Source of the DNA: Pantoea sp. A4
Lineage (GTDB): Bacteria; Pseudomonadota; Gammaproteobacteria; Enterobacterales; Enterobacteriaceae
Assembly: GCF_000295955.2 (NCBI RefSeq)
Contig: NZ_ALXE01000051.1
Span: 23,914-87,913 of the forward strand
Length of the DNA: 64,000 bases
Direction: 5' to 3'
A program made the translations under genes and the position numbers. How positions within the stretch are numbered: position 1 is the first letter of the stretch; each line of letters opens with the position of its first letter. The notes beneath the pieces were generated by a model. The model worked only from the letters and a program-made list of their open reading frames with translations. It was not told the DNA's origin and searched no databases. Shown here in pieces: positions 32,935-42,798 of the stretch.

Positions 32935-34707
32935 ATGAAAAATGTCCGTCCAAAAGCTGATGTCGCCATCGTCGGCCTGGGGTGGTGTGGTTCTTTGATT
33001 GCAGAAGAACTGACCCGCGCTGGTCTGAATGTCGTTGCCATTGAACGTGGCCCGTGGTTTGAAACCGCAACCGATTTTCCGCCTTCCGTTGATACCGATG
33101 AACTGCGTTGGGATACCCGCCGCAGTATGCTACTGCCGCCTGCGGTAGAAACCACCACCTTCCGTAATAACTCCACCCAGACCGCGTTGCCGACGCGTGA
33201 CTGGAACCTGAACGAACTCGGTTATAACGTTGGCGGTTCGGGCACCCACTGGGCCGGAATGGCGTGGCGCTTTACGCCATTTGATTTCGAGCCCTATAGC
33301 CAGACGGTAAAACGTTATGGCAAGCAGCAAATTGCAAAAGGGGTGATCCTGCAAGACTGGGGCGTCACCTATGACGAACTGGAACCGTTTTACGATCGTT
33401 TTGAAAAGATTGCCGGTGTGTCCGGTAAAGCGGGCAAGCTCAACGGCAAAACCATGCCAGAGGGAAACCCGTTTGAAGGCAACCGCAGCAGTGAGTATCC
33501 GCTGCCTGCGCTGGAAAGCATGCGACTGACCGACATTTTTGCCGAAGGGGCAAAAAAAATCGGCCTTAATCCGTTTATGGTACCCGCTGGCCAGGCATCA
33601 CGCGCCTACGTTAACCCACTGGGTGTGCGTATGGGTCCCTGCACCTACTGCGGCTATTGCCTCTATTACGGTTGCGGTAACTTCTCCAAATCCAGCCCGA
33701 ATGCCTGTGTCATCCCGGCATTAATGCAACGCGAGAACTTTACCGTACTGACTGACTCGGCGGTGGTGCGGGTTAACAAGGCTGAAGATGGGAAAACCGC
33801 TACTGGCGTAACCTATATCGATAAAAACCAGAAAGAGTGGGAACAGCCAGCGGATATTGTCATTCTCTCCGCTTTCCAGATGCAAAACGTACGTTTGCTG
33901 CTGCTATCCAAGATTGGTGTGCCGTACAACCCCGTGACCAAAACGGGCGTTGTGGGGCGCGCTTATAGCTTCCAGACGGTCTCTGGCGCAGCGATTCACT
34001 TTAAAGATGAGAATCTTAACCAGTATATCGGTGCCGGTGCGCTCTCTTCGCAGGTGGATGACTGGAATGGCGATAACTTTGACCATACCGGGCTTGGCTT
34101 TATTGGCGGCGCGGGAATTCTGGTGGTCGCTCGCGGCGCGCGTCCCATCGGCAACGCAGATGCACTACCACCGGGATCACCGCGTTGGGGTAAAGACTGG
34201 AAAAAGGCCTATACCCACGCGTTCCAGAACACCACGTTTATCTTCGGGCAGGGCACCAGCTTCTCCCACGAAGATTACTATCTTGACCTCGATCCTGAGT
34301 ACAAAGATAACAACGGCAATCCGCTGCTGCGTGTGACCTTTGACTACAACGATAACGACCGCCGCTCGGCGAAGTTTATCGAAGAGAAGAGTGTTGAGAT
34401 TGGTAAGGCGATGGGTGCAGAGATCGTGATCGGCACCAACTCAGCCTCAGGCGCGTATTCACCTTACAACTTCGCCAGTGACCACACCATTGGGGGTGCG
34501 GTGATGGGTACCGATCCGAAAACCTCGGTCTTGAACCGTTACCAACAGTGCTGGGACGCACACAACGTGTTTGTGCTCGGGGCTTCTTCGTTCCCGAACA
34601 ACGCCGGGTATAACCCGACGGGCACCATTGGTGCACTAAGTCTGTGGACGGCGAAAGCCATTATCGAACAGTACCTGAAAAACCCAGGTCCGTTGGTGAA
34701 GGTGTGA
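32935..34707 (+). CDS. GMC-type FAD subunit of gluconate/ketogluconate dehydrogenase
   Basis: Catalytic flavoprotein, 590 residues. FAD Rossmann motif ADVAIVGLGWCGSLIAEEL at residues ~8-26; VGGSGTHWAGMAWR (~100) is the second FAD contact. A cysteine-rich insert GPCTYCGYCLYYGCG (~230-245) resembles the Fe-S binding loop described for GMC dehydrogenases of this type. The C-terminal GASSFPNNAGYNPTGTIGAL holds the catalytic His/Asn region of GMC enzymes. It lacks its own signal and is presumably carried out by the Tat-bearing small subunit. One base separates it from the cytochrome gene. Confidence 0.88.
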   Translation: MKNVRPKADVAIVGLGWCGSLIAEELTRAGLNVVAIERGPWFETATDFPPSVDTDELRWDTRRSMLLPPAVETTTFRNNSTQTALPTRDWNLNELGYNVGGSGTHWAGMAWRFTPFDFEPYSQTVKRYGKQQIAKGVILQDWGVTYDELEPFYDRFEKIAGVSGKAGKLNGKTMPEGNPFEGNRSSEYPLPALESMRLTDIFAEGAKKIGLNPFMVPAGQASRAYVNPLGVRMGPCTYCGYCLYYGCGNFSKSSPNACVIPALMQRENFTVLTDSAVVRVNKAEDGKTATGVTYIDKNQKEWEQPADIVILSAFQMQNVRLLLLSKIGVPYNPVTKTGVVGRAYSFQTVSGAAIHFKDENLNQYIGAGALSSQVDDWNGDNFDHTGLGFIGGAGILVVARGARPIGNADALPPGSPRWGKDWKKAYTHAFQNTTFIFGQGTSFSHEDYYLDLDPEYKDNNGNPLLRVTFDYNDNDRRSAKFIEEKSVEIGKAMGAEIVIGTNSASGAYSPYNFASDHTIGGAVMGTDPKTSVLNRYQQCWDAHNVFVLGASSFPNNAGYNPTGTIGALSLWTAKAIIEQYLKNPGPLVKV

Positions 34708-34708
34708 G

Positions 34709-36022
34709 ATGAAAAAGACCCGATTAATTGCTGGTGTGGCGTTGGTCGCTGCGGCAGTGGCTGCCGCTTTACTGTGGCAAAATGGCAACACCTCAGCAGA
34801 TAACGTTGCCAGTAACGATGTTTTGACCAGTCAACCACCCACGGCGGCAGATGCCGCAGCGGTGGAGCGTGGTCGCTATGTGTCTATCGCCAGCGACTGT
34901 ACGGCCTGTCATACCGTTCCCGAAAGCAAGCAGCACATGGCGGGTGGCTACGCCATCAGCACGCCGTTTGGTGGGATTTACGCCAGCAATATCACCCCAG
35001 ATACTGCAACGGGAATTGGTAGCTGGACGGAGCGTGATTTCTTCCGTGCCGTGCGTCATGGCAAAGGCAAAGAGGGTGAAAACCTCTATCCTGCAATGCC
35101 TTACAACGCCTACGTGAAACTGACCGATCAGGATATGCACGACCTGTGGATGTATATGCGCTCGGTGCAGCCAATTCATAACGCGGTGCCAGAGACGCAG
35201 CTGGGTTTCCCGTATAACATCCGTCTGGCCATGATGGGCTGGAACCTGTTGTTCTTTAAAAATGAAGGGTTCAAGCCGGACCCCAGCCAGTCTGCGGAGT
35301 GGAATCGGGGTGCCTACCTGGTTGAAGGCCCGGAACACTGTGCCGCCTGCCATACCGCCAAGAATATCATTGGGGGCGATACCAGTGATTACTTGCAGGG
35401 CAGTAACCTGGGGGAATGGCACGCGCCAGACATCACGCCAAATCACTACACCGGGATTGGTAGCTGGTCGCAGCAGCAAGTGGTGGACTACCTGAAACTG
35501 GGCAGTAACCACGTTGCCGTGGCTTCAGGCCCGATGGCGGAAGCGGTGACCAATTCAACCCAGCATCTGACCGATGCCGATTTGAATGCCATCGCGGTTT
35601 ACCTGAAGTCGGTGAAACCCTCCGCTACCCAGAAGCCAACTGCGCTGACCACCGCTAACAGTGAGCAGATGAAAAGCGGCGAGAACCTCTATTCGGTTAA
35701 CTGCACCGCCTGCCATAACAGTGACGGGAAAGGGATACCGAATCTCGCCGCCAGCCTCGCCAATAACCCAGGTTTACAGGCAGAAGATCCTTCATCCATC
35801 ATTACCACGGTATTGCAGGGCGGTCGCGGTGCAGTTACCGTCGGCAACCCGACCAGTGGTGCGATGCCTGCCTTTGCGTGGAAACTGTCTGACGACCAGG
35901 TCGCAGCAGTGGCGACCTATCTGCGCAATAGCTGGGGTAACGCCGCACCGGCCGTGACCGCAGAAGAAGTGGCGAAAACCCGTAAGCTGCTTAAAGCACC
36001 GGAGCAGATGCCGGAGCATTAA
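34709..36022 (+). CDS. Triheme cytochrome c subunit of the dehydrogenase
   Basis: Membrane-anchored electron-transfer subunit passing electrons from the flavin subunit to ubiquinone. The 437 residues have an N-terminal signal/anchor (~6-23) and three CXXCH heme sites at about 64 (CTACH), 211 (CAACH) and 332 (CTACH), the arrangement of gluconate and alcohol dehydrogenase cytochromes. Axial methionines are expected in the YPAMPYNAY-like segment and near GAMPAFAWKLSD. Last gene of the operon, followed by a strong terminator. Confidence 0.9.
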   Translation: MKKTRLIAGVALVAAAVAAALLWQNGNTSADNVASNDVLTSQPPTAADAAAVERGRYVSIASDCTACHTVPESKQHMAGGYAISTPFGGIYASNITPDTATGIGSWTERDFFRAVRHGKGKEGENLYPAMPYNAYVKLTDQDMHDLWMYMRSVQPIHNAVPETQLGFPYNIRLAMMGWNLLFFKNEGFKPDPSQSAEWNRGAYLVEGPEHCAACHTAKNIIGGDTSDYLQGSNLGEWHAPDITPNHYTGIGSWSQQQVVDYLKLGSNHVAVASGPMAEAVTNSTQHLTDADLNAIAVYLKSVKPSATQKPTALTTANSEQMKSGENLYSVNCTACHNSDGKGIPNLAASLANNPGLQAEDPSSIITTVLQGGRGAVTVGNPTSGAMPAFAWKLSDDQVAAVATYLRNSWGNAAPAVTAEEVAKTRKLLKAPEQMPEH

Positions 36023-36042
36023 TTAACGTCACACACAGCAAC

Positions 36043-36068
36043 AGGCCACCTTTGGTGGCCTTTTTTTG
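36043..36068 (+). terminator. Intrinsic terminator of the dehydrogenase operon
   Basis: Stem AGGCCACC / GGTGGCCT with loop TTT, followed by a run of Ts, 20 bp after the cytochrome stop codon. Confidence 0.9.
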
Positions 36069-36150
36069 GTGTGCCGGGCATGTTCAGCAGCTCGGGGGGA
36101 AGTTCCTCTGATTGTGACCTAAAAATATTGACCACTGCACTGTTGTTTTA

Positions 36151-36384
36151 TCAGGACGGTTTTTTATGCCATTTACCGTCATCACCTTTTTCATATTGAT
36201 GTTTTACAGCCGCCCAGGCAACCTTATGCGATACCTCTTCGCGTGAGTTGTCGTCGCGCCTGTCTTTTTTATCTTTATACTCATCCCACGCACTGTTGAA
36301 TGCCGCAATGTATATATCTTGCCCATGTGCGGGCAGAACATGTTTAACGCTATCTGGTAGTGAACTTCGCGAATCATAGGGCAT
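36151..36384 (-). CDS. chaB: ChaB family protein
   Basis: Small cytoplasmic protein of 77 residues annotated as a regulator of the cation antiporter ChaA. SLPDSVKHVLPAHGQDIYIAAFNSAWDEYKDKKDRRDD and KVAWAAVKHQYEKGDDGKWHKK match E. coli ChaB almost throughout. GGAGA precedes the ATG. chaA and chaC are not adjacent, unlike in E. coli; solitary ChaB genes occur near stress genes, which fits the katE/YghA neighbourhood here. Confidence 0.9.
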   Translation of the reverse strand: MPYDSRSSLPDSVKHVLPAHGQDIYIAAFNSAWDEYKDKKDRRDDNSREEVSHKVAWAAVKHQYEKGDDGKWHKKPS

Positions 36385-36626
36385 AGATAATCTCCGTTGG
36401 ATTCTGGCTTCAACTATGTCTTACATCACTTTTTGAGAGAAAATAATATAAAAATCAGGTGATCAACAGCATTTATAATGCTTGTATTATATTAAATGTA
36501 GTCTGGATATAAGGTTTTTTCCAAAACATATCCTTCATGCGATGGTGTAAATTTTACCAAACTTTGAAAAAGTAAGTCTGGCAGTGGGTTAAGATTAAAC
36601 TACTCTGGAACGTTACGAGGTTTGTT

Positions 36627-36827
36627 ATGAAAAATCACAGTTCGAATGAGCAATGTAATAAAGAAGGTGACGCGCGTAAAGACTTACCGGAAGCTGCAAA
36701 AAATACTGGTAACGCCGATGAGAAGGATGATCATCCTGCCAGGGATAATCCGAATGAGCATGGTGAGATCCCACGTACACGTGATGACAGCAAAGACCAC
36801 AAGCAAGATCCGTACAAGGATCAATAA
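36627..36827 (+). CDS. Small highly hydrophilic protein
   Basis: A 66-residue protein dominated by Asp, Asn, Lys, Glu and His, with no hydrophobic core and no signal. It reads as intrinsically disordered, with repeats of D-x-K/H (DEKDDHPARDNPNEHGEIP; DDSKDHKQDPYKDQ). ACGAGG lies at a suitable distance before the ATG. The composition recalls desiccation or stress-protective hydrophilins, but I recognise no named family. Flanking chaB, yghA-type and katE genes support a stress link. Confidence 0.5.
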   Translation: MKNHSSNEQCNKEGDARKDLPEAAKNTGNADEKDDHPARDNPNEHGEIPRTRDDSKDHKQDPYKDQ

Positions 36828-37042
36828 TGTGTAAAAAATACTTTGCAACTAATTTCCTGAATGCGACTTGAAAGCAGGGTCGTAGGATTTTTAGTCACAC
36901 CAGGAAAGATGAATTACCTCCTCTTTAGGACTGCATTTGATTTATGCATACAAATGCGTGGAGAAAAATAAACAGGAACAATTATGGTCTCTATCCTGCC
37001 GTCAGGCTTGCGTTTTAAGCCAAACTGGCCAGACTTTAATGT

Positions 37043-37162
37043 TCATCCACTCCTGGAACTGAAGAGGTTGTGGTTGATGATGATAAGCTGGTCACCAGCC
37101 GCACACCTGATGATTTACCCGCGTTTAATCGTGAAACGTTGCGTATCCTCAATGCCGCCTGA
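37043..37162 (+). pseudogene. Remnant of a DJ-1/PfpI family gene (C-terminus)
   Basis: In the frame ending at the TGA 37160-37162 the translation EEVVVDDDKLVTSRTPDDLP followed by AFNRETLRILNAA is the characteristic C-terminus of PfpI/YhbO-type proteins. The frame is closed by a TAA at 37037-37039, and no other part of the gene is seen upstream. About 40 of an expected ~170-190 codons survive. The rest of 36828-37343 shows only a short dyad (GCATTTG/CAAATGC, 36933-36957). Confidence 0.7.
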
Positions 37163-37343
37163 CCGGCTATTGGGAAGATGGCGCAATATGCGGTAAACCT
37201 GCTTTTCAACGGCGAAGGATACGCTAAACATCTGCGTATCCTTCGCTGCATAAATATTTATTGTCAGGCTCTGCAATCCTGAGGTGCAAAAGGCCACACT
37301 GAAAAACAGGATGAACTTTACCTACTTGTACCCGGTTCTTATG

Positions 37344-38237
37344 CTAGAGGGTGCCGGTTCCACCATCGGAGCACCACACCTGGCCGGAAGTGTAGCTGTT
37401 GGCCGTTTCCGCGAGTGTAACGTATAACGGCGCAATTTCTACGGGTTGCCCAGGACGAGAAAGCGGGGCGGTGGCACCGAACTGCTCAATTTTCTCTGGT
37501 GGTTGCCCCCCACATACCTGTAACGCCGTCCAGTAGGGGCCAGGTGCGACAGCGTTCACACGAATTTGCTGTTCTCCCAGTTGTTTGGCGAGAGATTTAG
37601 TAAAGGCCGCTATTGCCGCTTTTGTCTGCGCATAATCAAGTAAAATTGCACTTGGTTCATAGGCCTGAACAGATGAAGTGTTAATGATAGATGAACCGCT
37701 GGGCAAGTATTCAAGTGCCGCCTTTGTTATCCAGAACATCGCATAAACATTCGTCTTAAACGTTGCATCAAAATCTTCAGTGGAGAGCGTCCGAATGGAT
37801 TTATTATATTGCTGTCGGCCTGCATTATTCACCAGAATATCCAGCCCGCCTAGTTTCTCGTTAGCCTGATTAACTAACTGCTGACAAAATTCCTCAGAAC
37901 GAATATCACCCGGAATTGCCACGGCTTTGCGGCCTTCTGCTTCAATTAATTGTACAACCTCTGCGGCATCCTGTTCTTCATCGGGTAAATAGTTGATAGC
38001 GACATCCGCACCTTCACGAGCATAGGCTATCGCCACGGCCCGGCCAATCCCTGAATCACCGCCTGTGATTAGCGCTTTACGGCCGTCCAGTCGGCCATTC
38101 CCTTGATAGCTTTCTTCACCATGATCGGGTTTAGGATTCATCTCGGATGCCAGCCCGGGAAATGCCTGATGCTGACGCTTAAAGGGTGGGGTAGGATATT
38201 GGTTAGTGAAAATTGACTTGTTGGTTGATGAAGTCAT
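37344..38237 (-). CDS. Short-chain oxidoreductase (YghA / GSP39 type)
   Basis: NAD(P)-dependent short-chain dehydrogenase of 297 residues with the N-terminal extension characteristic of YghA and Bacillus general stress protein 39 (FPGLASEMNPKPDHGEESYQGNGRLDGRKALITGGDSGIGRA, written here in part as motif). Cofactor motif TGGDSGIG at ~58, NNAG ~140, catalytic Ser in TSSVQAY and Tyr-x3-Lys in DYAQTKAA. The substrate is unknown; the group is stress induced in other bacteria. AGGAGA precedes the ATG. Same direction as katE. Confidence 0.85.
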   Translation of the reverse strand: MTSSTNKSIFTNQYPTPPFKRQHQAFPGLASEMNPKPDHGEESYQGNGRLDGRKALITGGDSGIGRAVAIAYAREGADVAINYLPDEEQDAAEVVQLIEAEGRKAVAIPGDIRSEEFCQQLVNQANEKLGGLDILVNNAGRQQYNKSIRTLSTEDFDATFKTNVYAMFWITKAALEYLPSGSSIINTSSVQAYEPSAILLDYAQTKAAIAAFTKSLAKQLGEQQIRVNAVAPGPYWTALQVCGGQPPEKIEQFGATAPLSRPGQPVEIAPLYVTLAETANSYTSGQVWCSDGGTGTL

Positions 38238-38536
38238 CTTGATCTCCTGTAAGGTAGATTAAATTAAGCCTGGCAGAAGAATTTAAATTTGTCACGAACG
38301 GTTCTGAAAGTGATTGGCTGGTTTTCATCGTGCTGGTGTGAATATTTTCATAAAGTTCCAGACGTAATGTTATCGAATTGTATATGCCATAATGATATTT
38401 TTACTGCCTTTAAAAATATCTACAAATATTTTTCCAATCATTTTCTGAGATTGGGAATGTCAGTGAGAATTATCTGAAAATACCTCGGTGGCCAACGGCC
38501 CTGACATTCACGCAGGACGCGTTGGCTAATTGACCA

Positions 38537-40801
38537 TCAGGCCGGTATAGAAAGTGCTTTATGGCTACGCGACCAGATGCGATGAGATTTAATCCCCTCA
38601 ATAAATTCCGTCAGAAGTGGGGGATCTGCTTTGTCTCCATCGGCAATTCCCGCTTCTTGTTCATCAGCCCTGAGCGCAAACGCCGTCTTGAAAAGGCGGG
38701 CATCACCGCTTAATCCAATCACCTTAAGATGTTTGTACGCCTCCAGCAGGAAGTATCGACTATCGCCACTGAGCAGCAGGGCATCAATATTTCCGTCAGG
38801 CACAAAGACCGCATCAAAGGTCACTGAAGGTAAGCCAGAAAAAGTGGCATCTACGGGCAGGGCTGAGCCATCATCAGCCTGAACCTGACCCAAATGTGCA
38901 GCCAGTAGCTTTGTATGGATACCTTCTGTTTTCAACGCCTTCAATACGGCCAGTACATCGGCAGATTTTACGCCATCACTCAGCAATAAAGCGGCCTGAC
39001 AACCTTTAACTGAGCGATCCTGCTGTGCATAGAGACTCAGACTGTCATCTTTTTTCAGACCATTTACGTCAGCAGCGGGGGGTGTATTAAGCTGATCGTT
39101 TGTCAACCTGATGCCCAGATTGTCTGCCACGCGCTGCCCCAGAGTGACGTCGATGTGCACAAGGTGATCAATAACCCGTTCGCGGATGTACGGCCGGGAA
39201 ACTTTACTTAACTCAAACGAGTAGGCGGCAATGATATGCTCTTGTTCCACGGTAGTCTGGCTCAGCCAGAACAGGCGAGGCTGTGAATAGTATTCACCGA
39301 AGGAGGGGCTGCGTTCACGTATCTTGCTACCTTCAATGCGCTCCTGATAGCTTTCAAAGCCGCCGCCCTGTGGGGCGGGTGGCGTCTCTCTTGGCCAGTT
39401 GTCATTGATAGAGTTAGGTTCGTAATTTGCCGGATTGGTATCGATGTCCTGTCGGTGCATACCCTGGCGCTGAAAATTATGGTAGGGGCAGACAGGACGG
39501 TTAATCGGGATCTCATGAAAGTTTGGCCCGCCGAGGCGGCTGATTTGCGTATCGGTGTAGGAGAAAAGCCGGCCTTGTAGCAGAGGATCGTTGGTGAAGT
39601 CGAGGCCCGGTACGATATGTCCCGGATGAAATGCGACCTGTTCGGTTTCGGCAAAGAAGTTATCAGGATTGCGATTCAGCACCATTTTGCCTACGCGTTC
39701 TACCGGTACCAGCTCTTCCGGGATTAATTTAGTGGCATCGAGAATATCAAAGTCGAATTTACATTCATCTTCTTCCGGGATCAGCTGAAGGCCTAGCTCA
39801 TATTCTGGATAGTCACCCGCCTCGATGGCTTCCCACAAGTCGCGTCGATGAAAATCGGGGTCGCGGCCGGTTAGCTTCTGAGACTCATCCCACAGCAGTG
39901 ATGCTTTCCCGGCCACGGGCTTCCAGTGAAAGCGAACAAAGGTGGATTTACCTTCCGCATTGATTAGCCGGAATGTGTGTATGCCGAATCCTTCCATCGT
40001 GCGGTAGCTGCGGGGAATACCACGATCGGACATCGCCCAGATAACGTTATGCAGCGTTTCAGGCTGGAGAGAGACATAATCCCAGAAGGTGTCATGCGCG
40101 CTTTGGCCCTGGGGGATTTCATTGTGTGGTTCGGGTTTTACCGCATGGACAAAATCCGGAAATTTATGGGCGTCCTGAATGAAAAATACCGGTGTGTTAT
40201 TGCCGACGAGGTCAAACACGCCTTCCTCAGTGTAAAACTTAGTGGCAAATCCCCGAATGTCGCGCACGGTGTCCGCAGAACCCGCACCACCCTGAACCGT
40301 TGAGAACCGGACAAAGACCGGAGTTACCTGTTCCGGGTTGGAAAGAAAATGTGCCTTAGTGAGGTCGTTTAGCGACCGATAGGGTTGAAAGAATCCATGT
40401 GCGGCGGAACCACGCGCATGCACAATGCGTTCAGGAATGCGTTCGTGATCAAAATGCGTGATTTTCTCTCGCATAATGAAGTCTTCAAGCAGCGTTGGGC
40501 CGCGACTCCCTGCCCGAAGCGAGTTCTGATCGTTGGCTATGCGTGTGCCCTGATTGGTTGTCAGCGGCTGGTCCGATCCCTGTTTACGTGCTGCGTCGAG
40601 TTGCTGGAGTTTGGTATTTTGCGTGTTCGGGGCTTTAAGGCTGCCGGGTGCGGTAGGGCTTTTTCCGGGTGGCGTGGGTTGAGCCGGCGGCTGATGTGAG
40701 CCGTCTTCCGGGGCCAGTGAACCCAGTCCCGGCTTGACAGATTCAGGACCCGCTACCGGGGTGCGTTGGCTTAATACTTTTTTATCTGATTGATTCGACA
40801 T
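38537..40801 (-). CDS. katE: Catalase HPII (KatE)
   Basis: Large-subunit monofunctional heme catalase, 754 residues. After a disordered Pro/Ser-rich N-terminus (~1-85) the catalase core has FDHERIPERIVHARGSAAHGFF (distal His ~120), FVRFSTVQG, VGNNTPVFFIQD (distal Asn) and the proximal heme region RLFSYTDTQISRLGGPNFHEIPIN (Tyr ~415). A C-terminal class I glutaminase/DJ-1-like domain (~600-754) completes the HPII architecture. GAGGAAG precedes the ATG at 40801. In E. coli this gene is RpoS dependent. The 365 bp upstream (40802-41166) hold no recognised gene. Confidence 0.95.
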   Translation of the reverse strand: MSNQSDKKVLSQRTPVAGPESVKPGLGSLAPEDGSHQPPAQPTPPGKSPTAPGSLKAPNTQNTKLQQLDAARKQGSDQPLTTNQGTRIANDQNSLRAGSRGPTLLEDFIMREKITHFDHERIPERIVHARGSAAHGFFQPYRSLNDLTKAHFLSNPEQVTPVFVRFSTVQGGAGSADTVRDIRGFATKFYTEEGVFDLVGNNTPVFFIQDAHKFPDFVHAVKPEPHNEIPQGQSAHDTFWDYVSLQPETLHNVIWAMSDRGIPRSYRTMEGFGIHTFRLINAEGKSTFVRFHWKPVAGKASLLWDESQKLTGRDPDFHRRDLWEAIEAGDYPEYELGLQLIPEEDECKFDFDILDATKLIPEELVPVERVGKMVLNRNPDNFFAETEQVAFHPGHIVPGLDFTNDPLLQGRLFSYTDTQISRLGGPNFHEIPINRPVCPYHNFQRQGMHRQDIDTNPANYEPNSINDNWPRETPPAPQGGGFESYQERIEGSKIRERSPSFGEYYSQPRLFWLSQTTVEQEHIIAAYSFELSKVSRPYIRERVIDHLVHIDVTLGQRVADNLGIRLTNDQLNTPPAADVNGLKKDDSLSLYAQQDRSVKGCQAALLLSDGVKSADVLAVLKALKTEGIHTKLLAAHLGQVQADDGSALPVDATFSGLPSVTFDAVFVPDGNIDALLLSGDSRYFLLEAYKHLKVIGLSGDARLFKTAFALRADEQEAGIADGDKADPPLLTEFIEGIKSHRIWSRSHKALSIPA

Positions 40802-41166
40802 TGCTATCTTCCTCTCTCTGATATGAAAAAACACTCCTGAGTGTAGGGTGAAACAGCAAATGTGTCATATTGAGCGAATAGGTGACTGGTTCACGTATTA
40901 AATTTCTCTTACTTATCCTTTCAGCAATTCATCACAGCGTGAAGATATTTACCCTTTAAATAAGCCAGGCGGCGGCGCTGGATATTTAAGAATAAATGCA
41001 TAGCTATCAAGACGTCACAGAATCTGATTTCAATGGTGTCTCCAGGTGAAGACAAAAAATAATGGCTTCTTGTCATGGAAATTACGTTGCGGCATGTCCG
41101 GGCTGGCTAGCAACTTTACCTATTCTCTATTAGGGTTAATTATCTGTAATTTTCTGAGGAGGGACT

Positions 41167-42715
41167 ATGAGCAATGCGACCTTGTCCGTTGAATTAACAT
41201 TACTGGACAGATACTGGCGTGCGGCCAATTATCTTTCCGTAGGCCAGATTTACCTGATGGACAATCCTCTGCTACGTCAGCCTCTTGAACCTCACCATAT
41301 CAAACCGCGTTTATTAGGGCACTGGGGAACAACGCCGGGCCTGAACTTTATTTACGCACACCTCAATCGCATCATTCGTCAGCGAGATCTCAATCTGCTG
41401 TATGTTTGCGGACCTGGCCACGGTGGGCCCGGTATGGTGGCAAACAGTTGGCTGGAAGGCAGCTATAGCGAAATTTATCCCCACGTCAGTTCTGACGAAA
41501 CGGGTATGCAGCGTTTGTTCAAGCAGTTCTCTTTCCCGGGGGGGATCCCGAGCCATGCAGCTCCTGAAACACCAGGATCGATTAATGAAGGCGGGGAGCT
41601 CGGCTATTCACTCTCTCATGCTTTTGGTGCCGCCTTTGATAACCCTGAATTGATCGTGCCCTGCGTAATAGGTGATGGGGAAGCGGAAACCGGACCACTT
41701 GCAGCAAGCTGGCAGGGTATTAAATTCCTTAATGCCAGGCGTGATGGAGCCGTGTTGCCAGTTTTGCACCTTAACGGCTATAAAATTGCCAGCCCTACCT
41801 TACTGGCACGTAGCAGTGACGAGGACTTACGTAAGCTATTCAGCGGCTATGGCTATGAGCCGCTGTTCGTCTGTGGCAGTGATCCTGCTGTGATGCATAA
41901 AAAAATGGCTGATACGCTGGATTATGCATTTAACAGAATTGCACATTTCCAGCAGCAAGCGCGCAGCGGCACTGCACCGGGTCTGATACCGTCATGGCCG
42001 ATGATTGTGCTGCGTAGTCCCAAAGGGTGGACCGGCCCCGATGTTGTGGATGGGAAAAAAGTCGCAGATTTCTGGCGCGCTCATCAGGTGCCAGTCTCTG
42101 CCTGCCGCGATAATGACGATCATCGCGTCATCCTTGAGAACTGGATGCGTAGCTATCAACCCGAGAATCTTTTCGATAAACACGGTCAGTTGATGTCTGA
42201 GTTAAAGGCATTAGCGCCTGCAGGTGACAAACGGATGAGTGCAACGCCCTTTGCCAACGGAGGGCGATTAAGACAGTCGCTCGTTACGCCAGACATAGAG
42301 AAGTTTGCGCTTGAAACCGGGGAAGCGGGTAGTTTAACCGGACAAGCAACGGAACAGTTTGGCCACTACCTGAGTGAGGTTTTTCTGCTCAATTAGCATA
42401 ATTTCCGCCTGTTTGGGCCTGATGAAACGGCGTCAAACCGGCTATCACCCGTGTTTGACGTTACCAGTCGCACCTGGATGGCTCCCCTGAAAGACGATGA
42501 TGAACAGCTAGCGCGTAATGGACGAGTAATGGAAATTCTCAGCGAACATCAGTGTCAGGGTTGGCTTGAAGGCTATCTGCTCACAGGACGCTGAGTTGCT
42601 TGATGAGTTGCAGGAACGGCTAGATGAACATCACCGTTACGTGCGCGAGTACGGCGAAGATATGCCCGAAGTCAAAGACTGGCATTGGCCCGTTGAGGGC
42701 AACGATAAACGTTAG
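41167..42715 (+). pseudogene. Phosphoketolase (xfp) pseudogene with amber stop and internal deletion
   Basis: The first 409 codons encode the TPP-binding half of D-xylulose-5-P/fructose-6-P phosphoketolase: GHWGTTPGLNFIYAHLNR, GPGHGGPGMVAN, GDGEAETGPLAASW and HLNGYKIASPT are intact. A TAG at 42394-42396 interrupts the frame just before NFRLFGPDETASNRL, which continues to a TGA at 42592. From 42590, one base out of phase, the C-terminal tail (LDEHHRYVREYGEDMPEVKDW) reappears and ends at 42715. Roughly 300 codons of the ~790 expected are missing at the junction. GGAGGG precedes the ATG. The gene is therefore doubly broken, and recently so, since the remaining frame is well preserved. Confidence 0.88.
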
Positions 42716-42754
42716 CGATTTTATGACGCCACAGCCACTTGGGAAGTCAGTCCA

Positions 42755-42774
42755 GAGGCCTTCGAAAAGGCCTC
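42755..42774. terminator. Hairpin between xfp pseudogene and MFS gene
   Basis: GAGGCCTT-CGAA-AAGGCCTC, perfect 8-bp arms, between convergent units. No T tract. Confidence 0.5.
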
Positions 42775-42798
42775 GTCGTGAGGCTAGTGAATGTTACG

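Noticed and set aside
36984..37196. 70-residue protein reading through the PfpI remnant in another frame
   Set aside because: The composition is not protein-like, no ribosome site fits, and the family match lies in a different frame.
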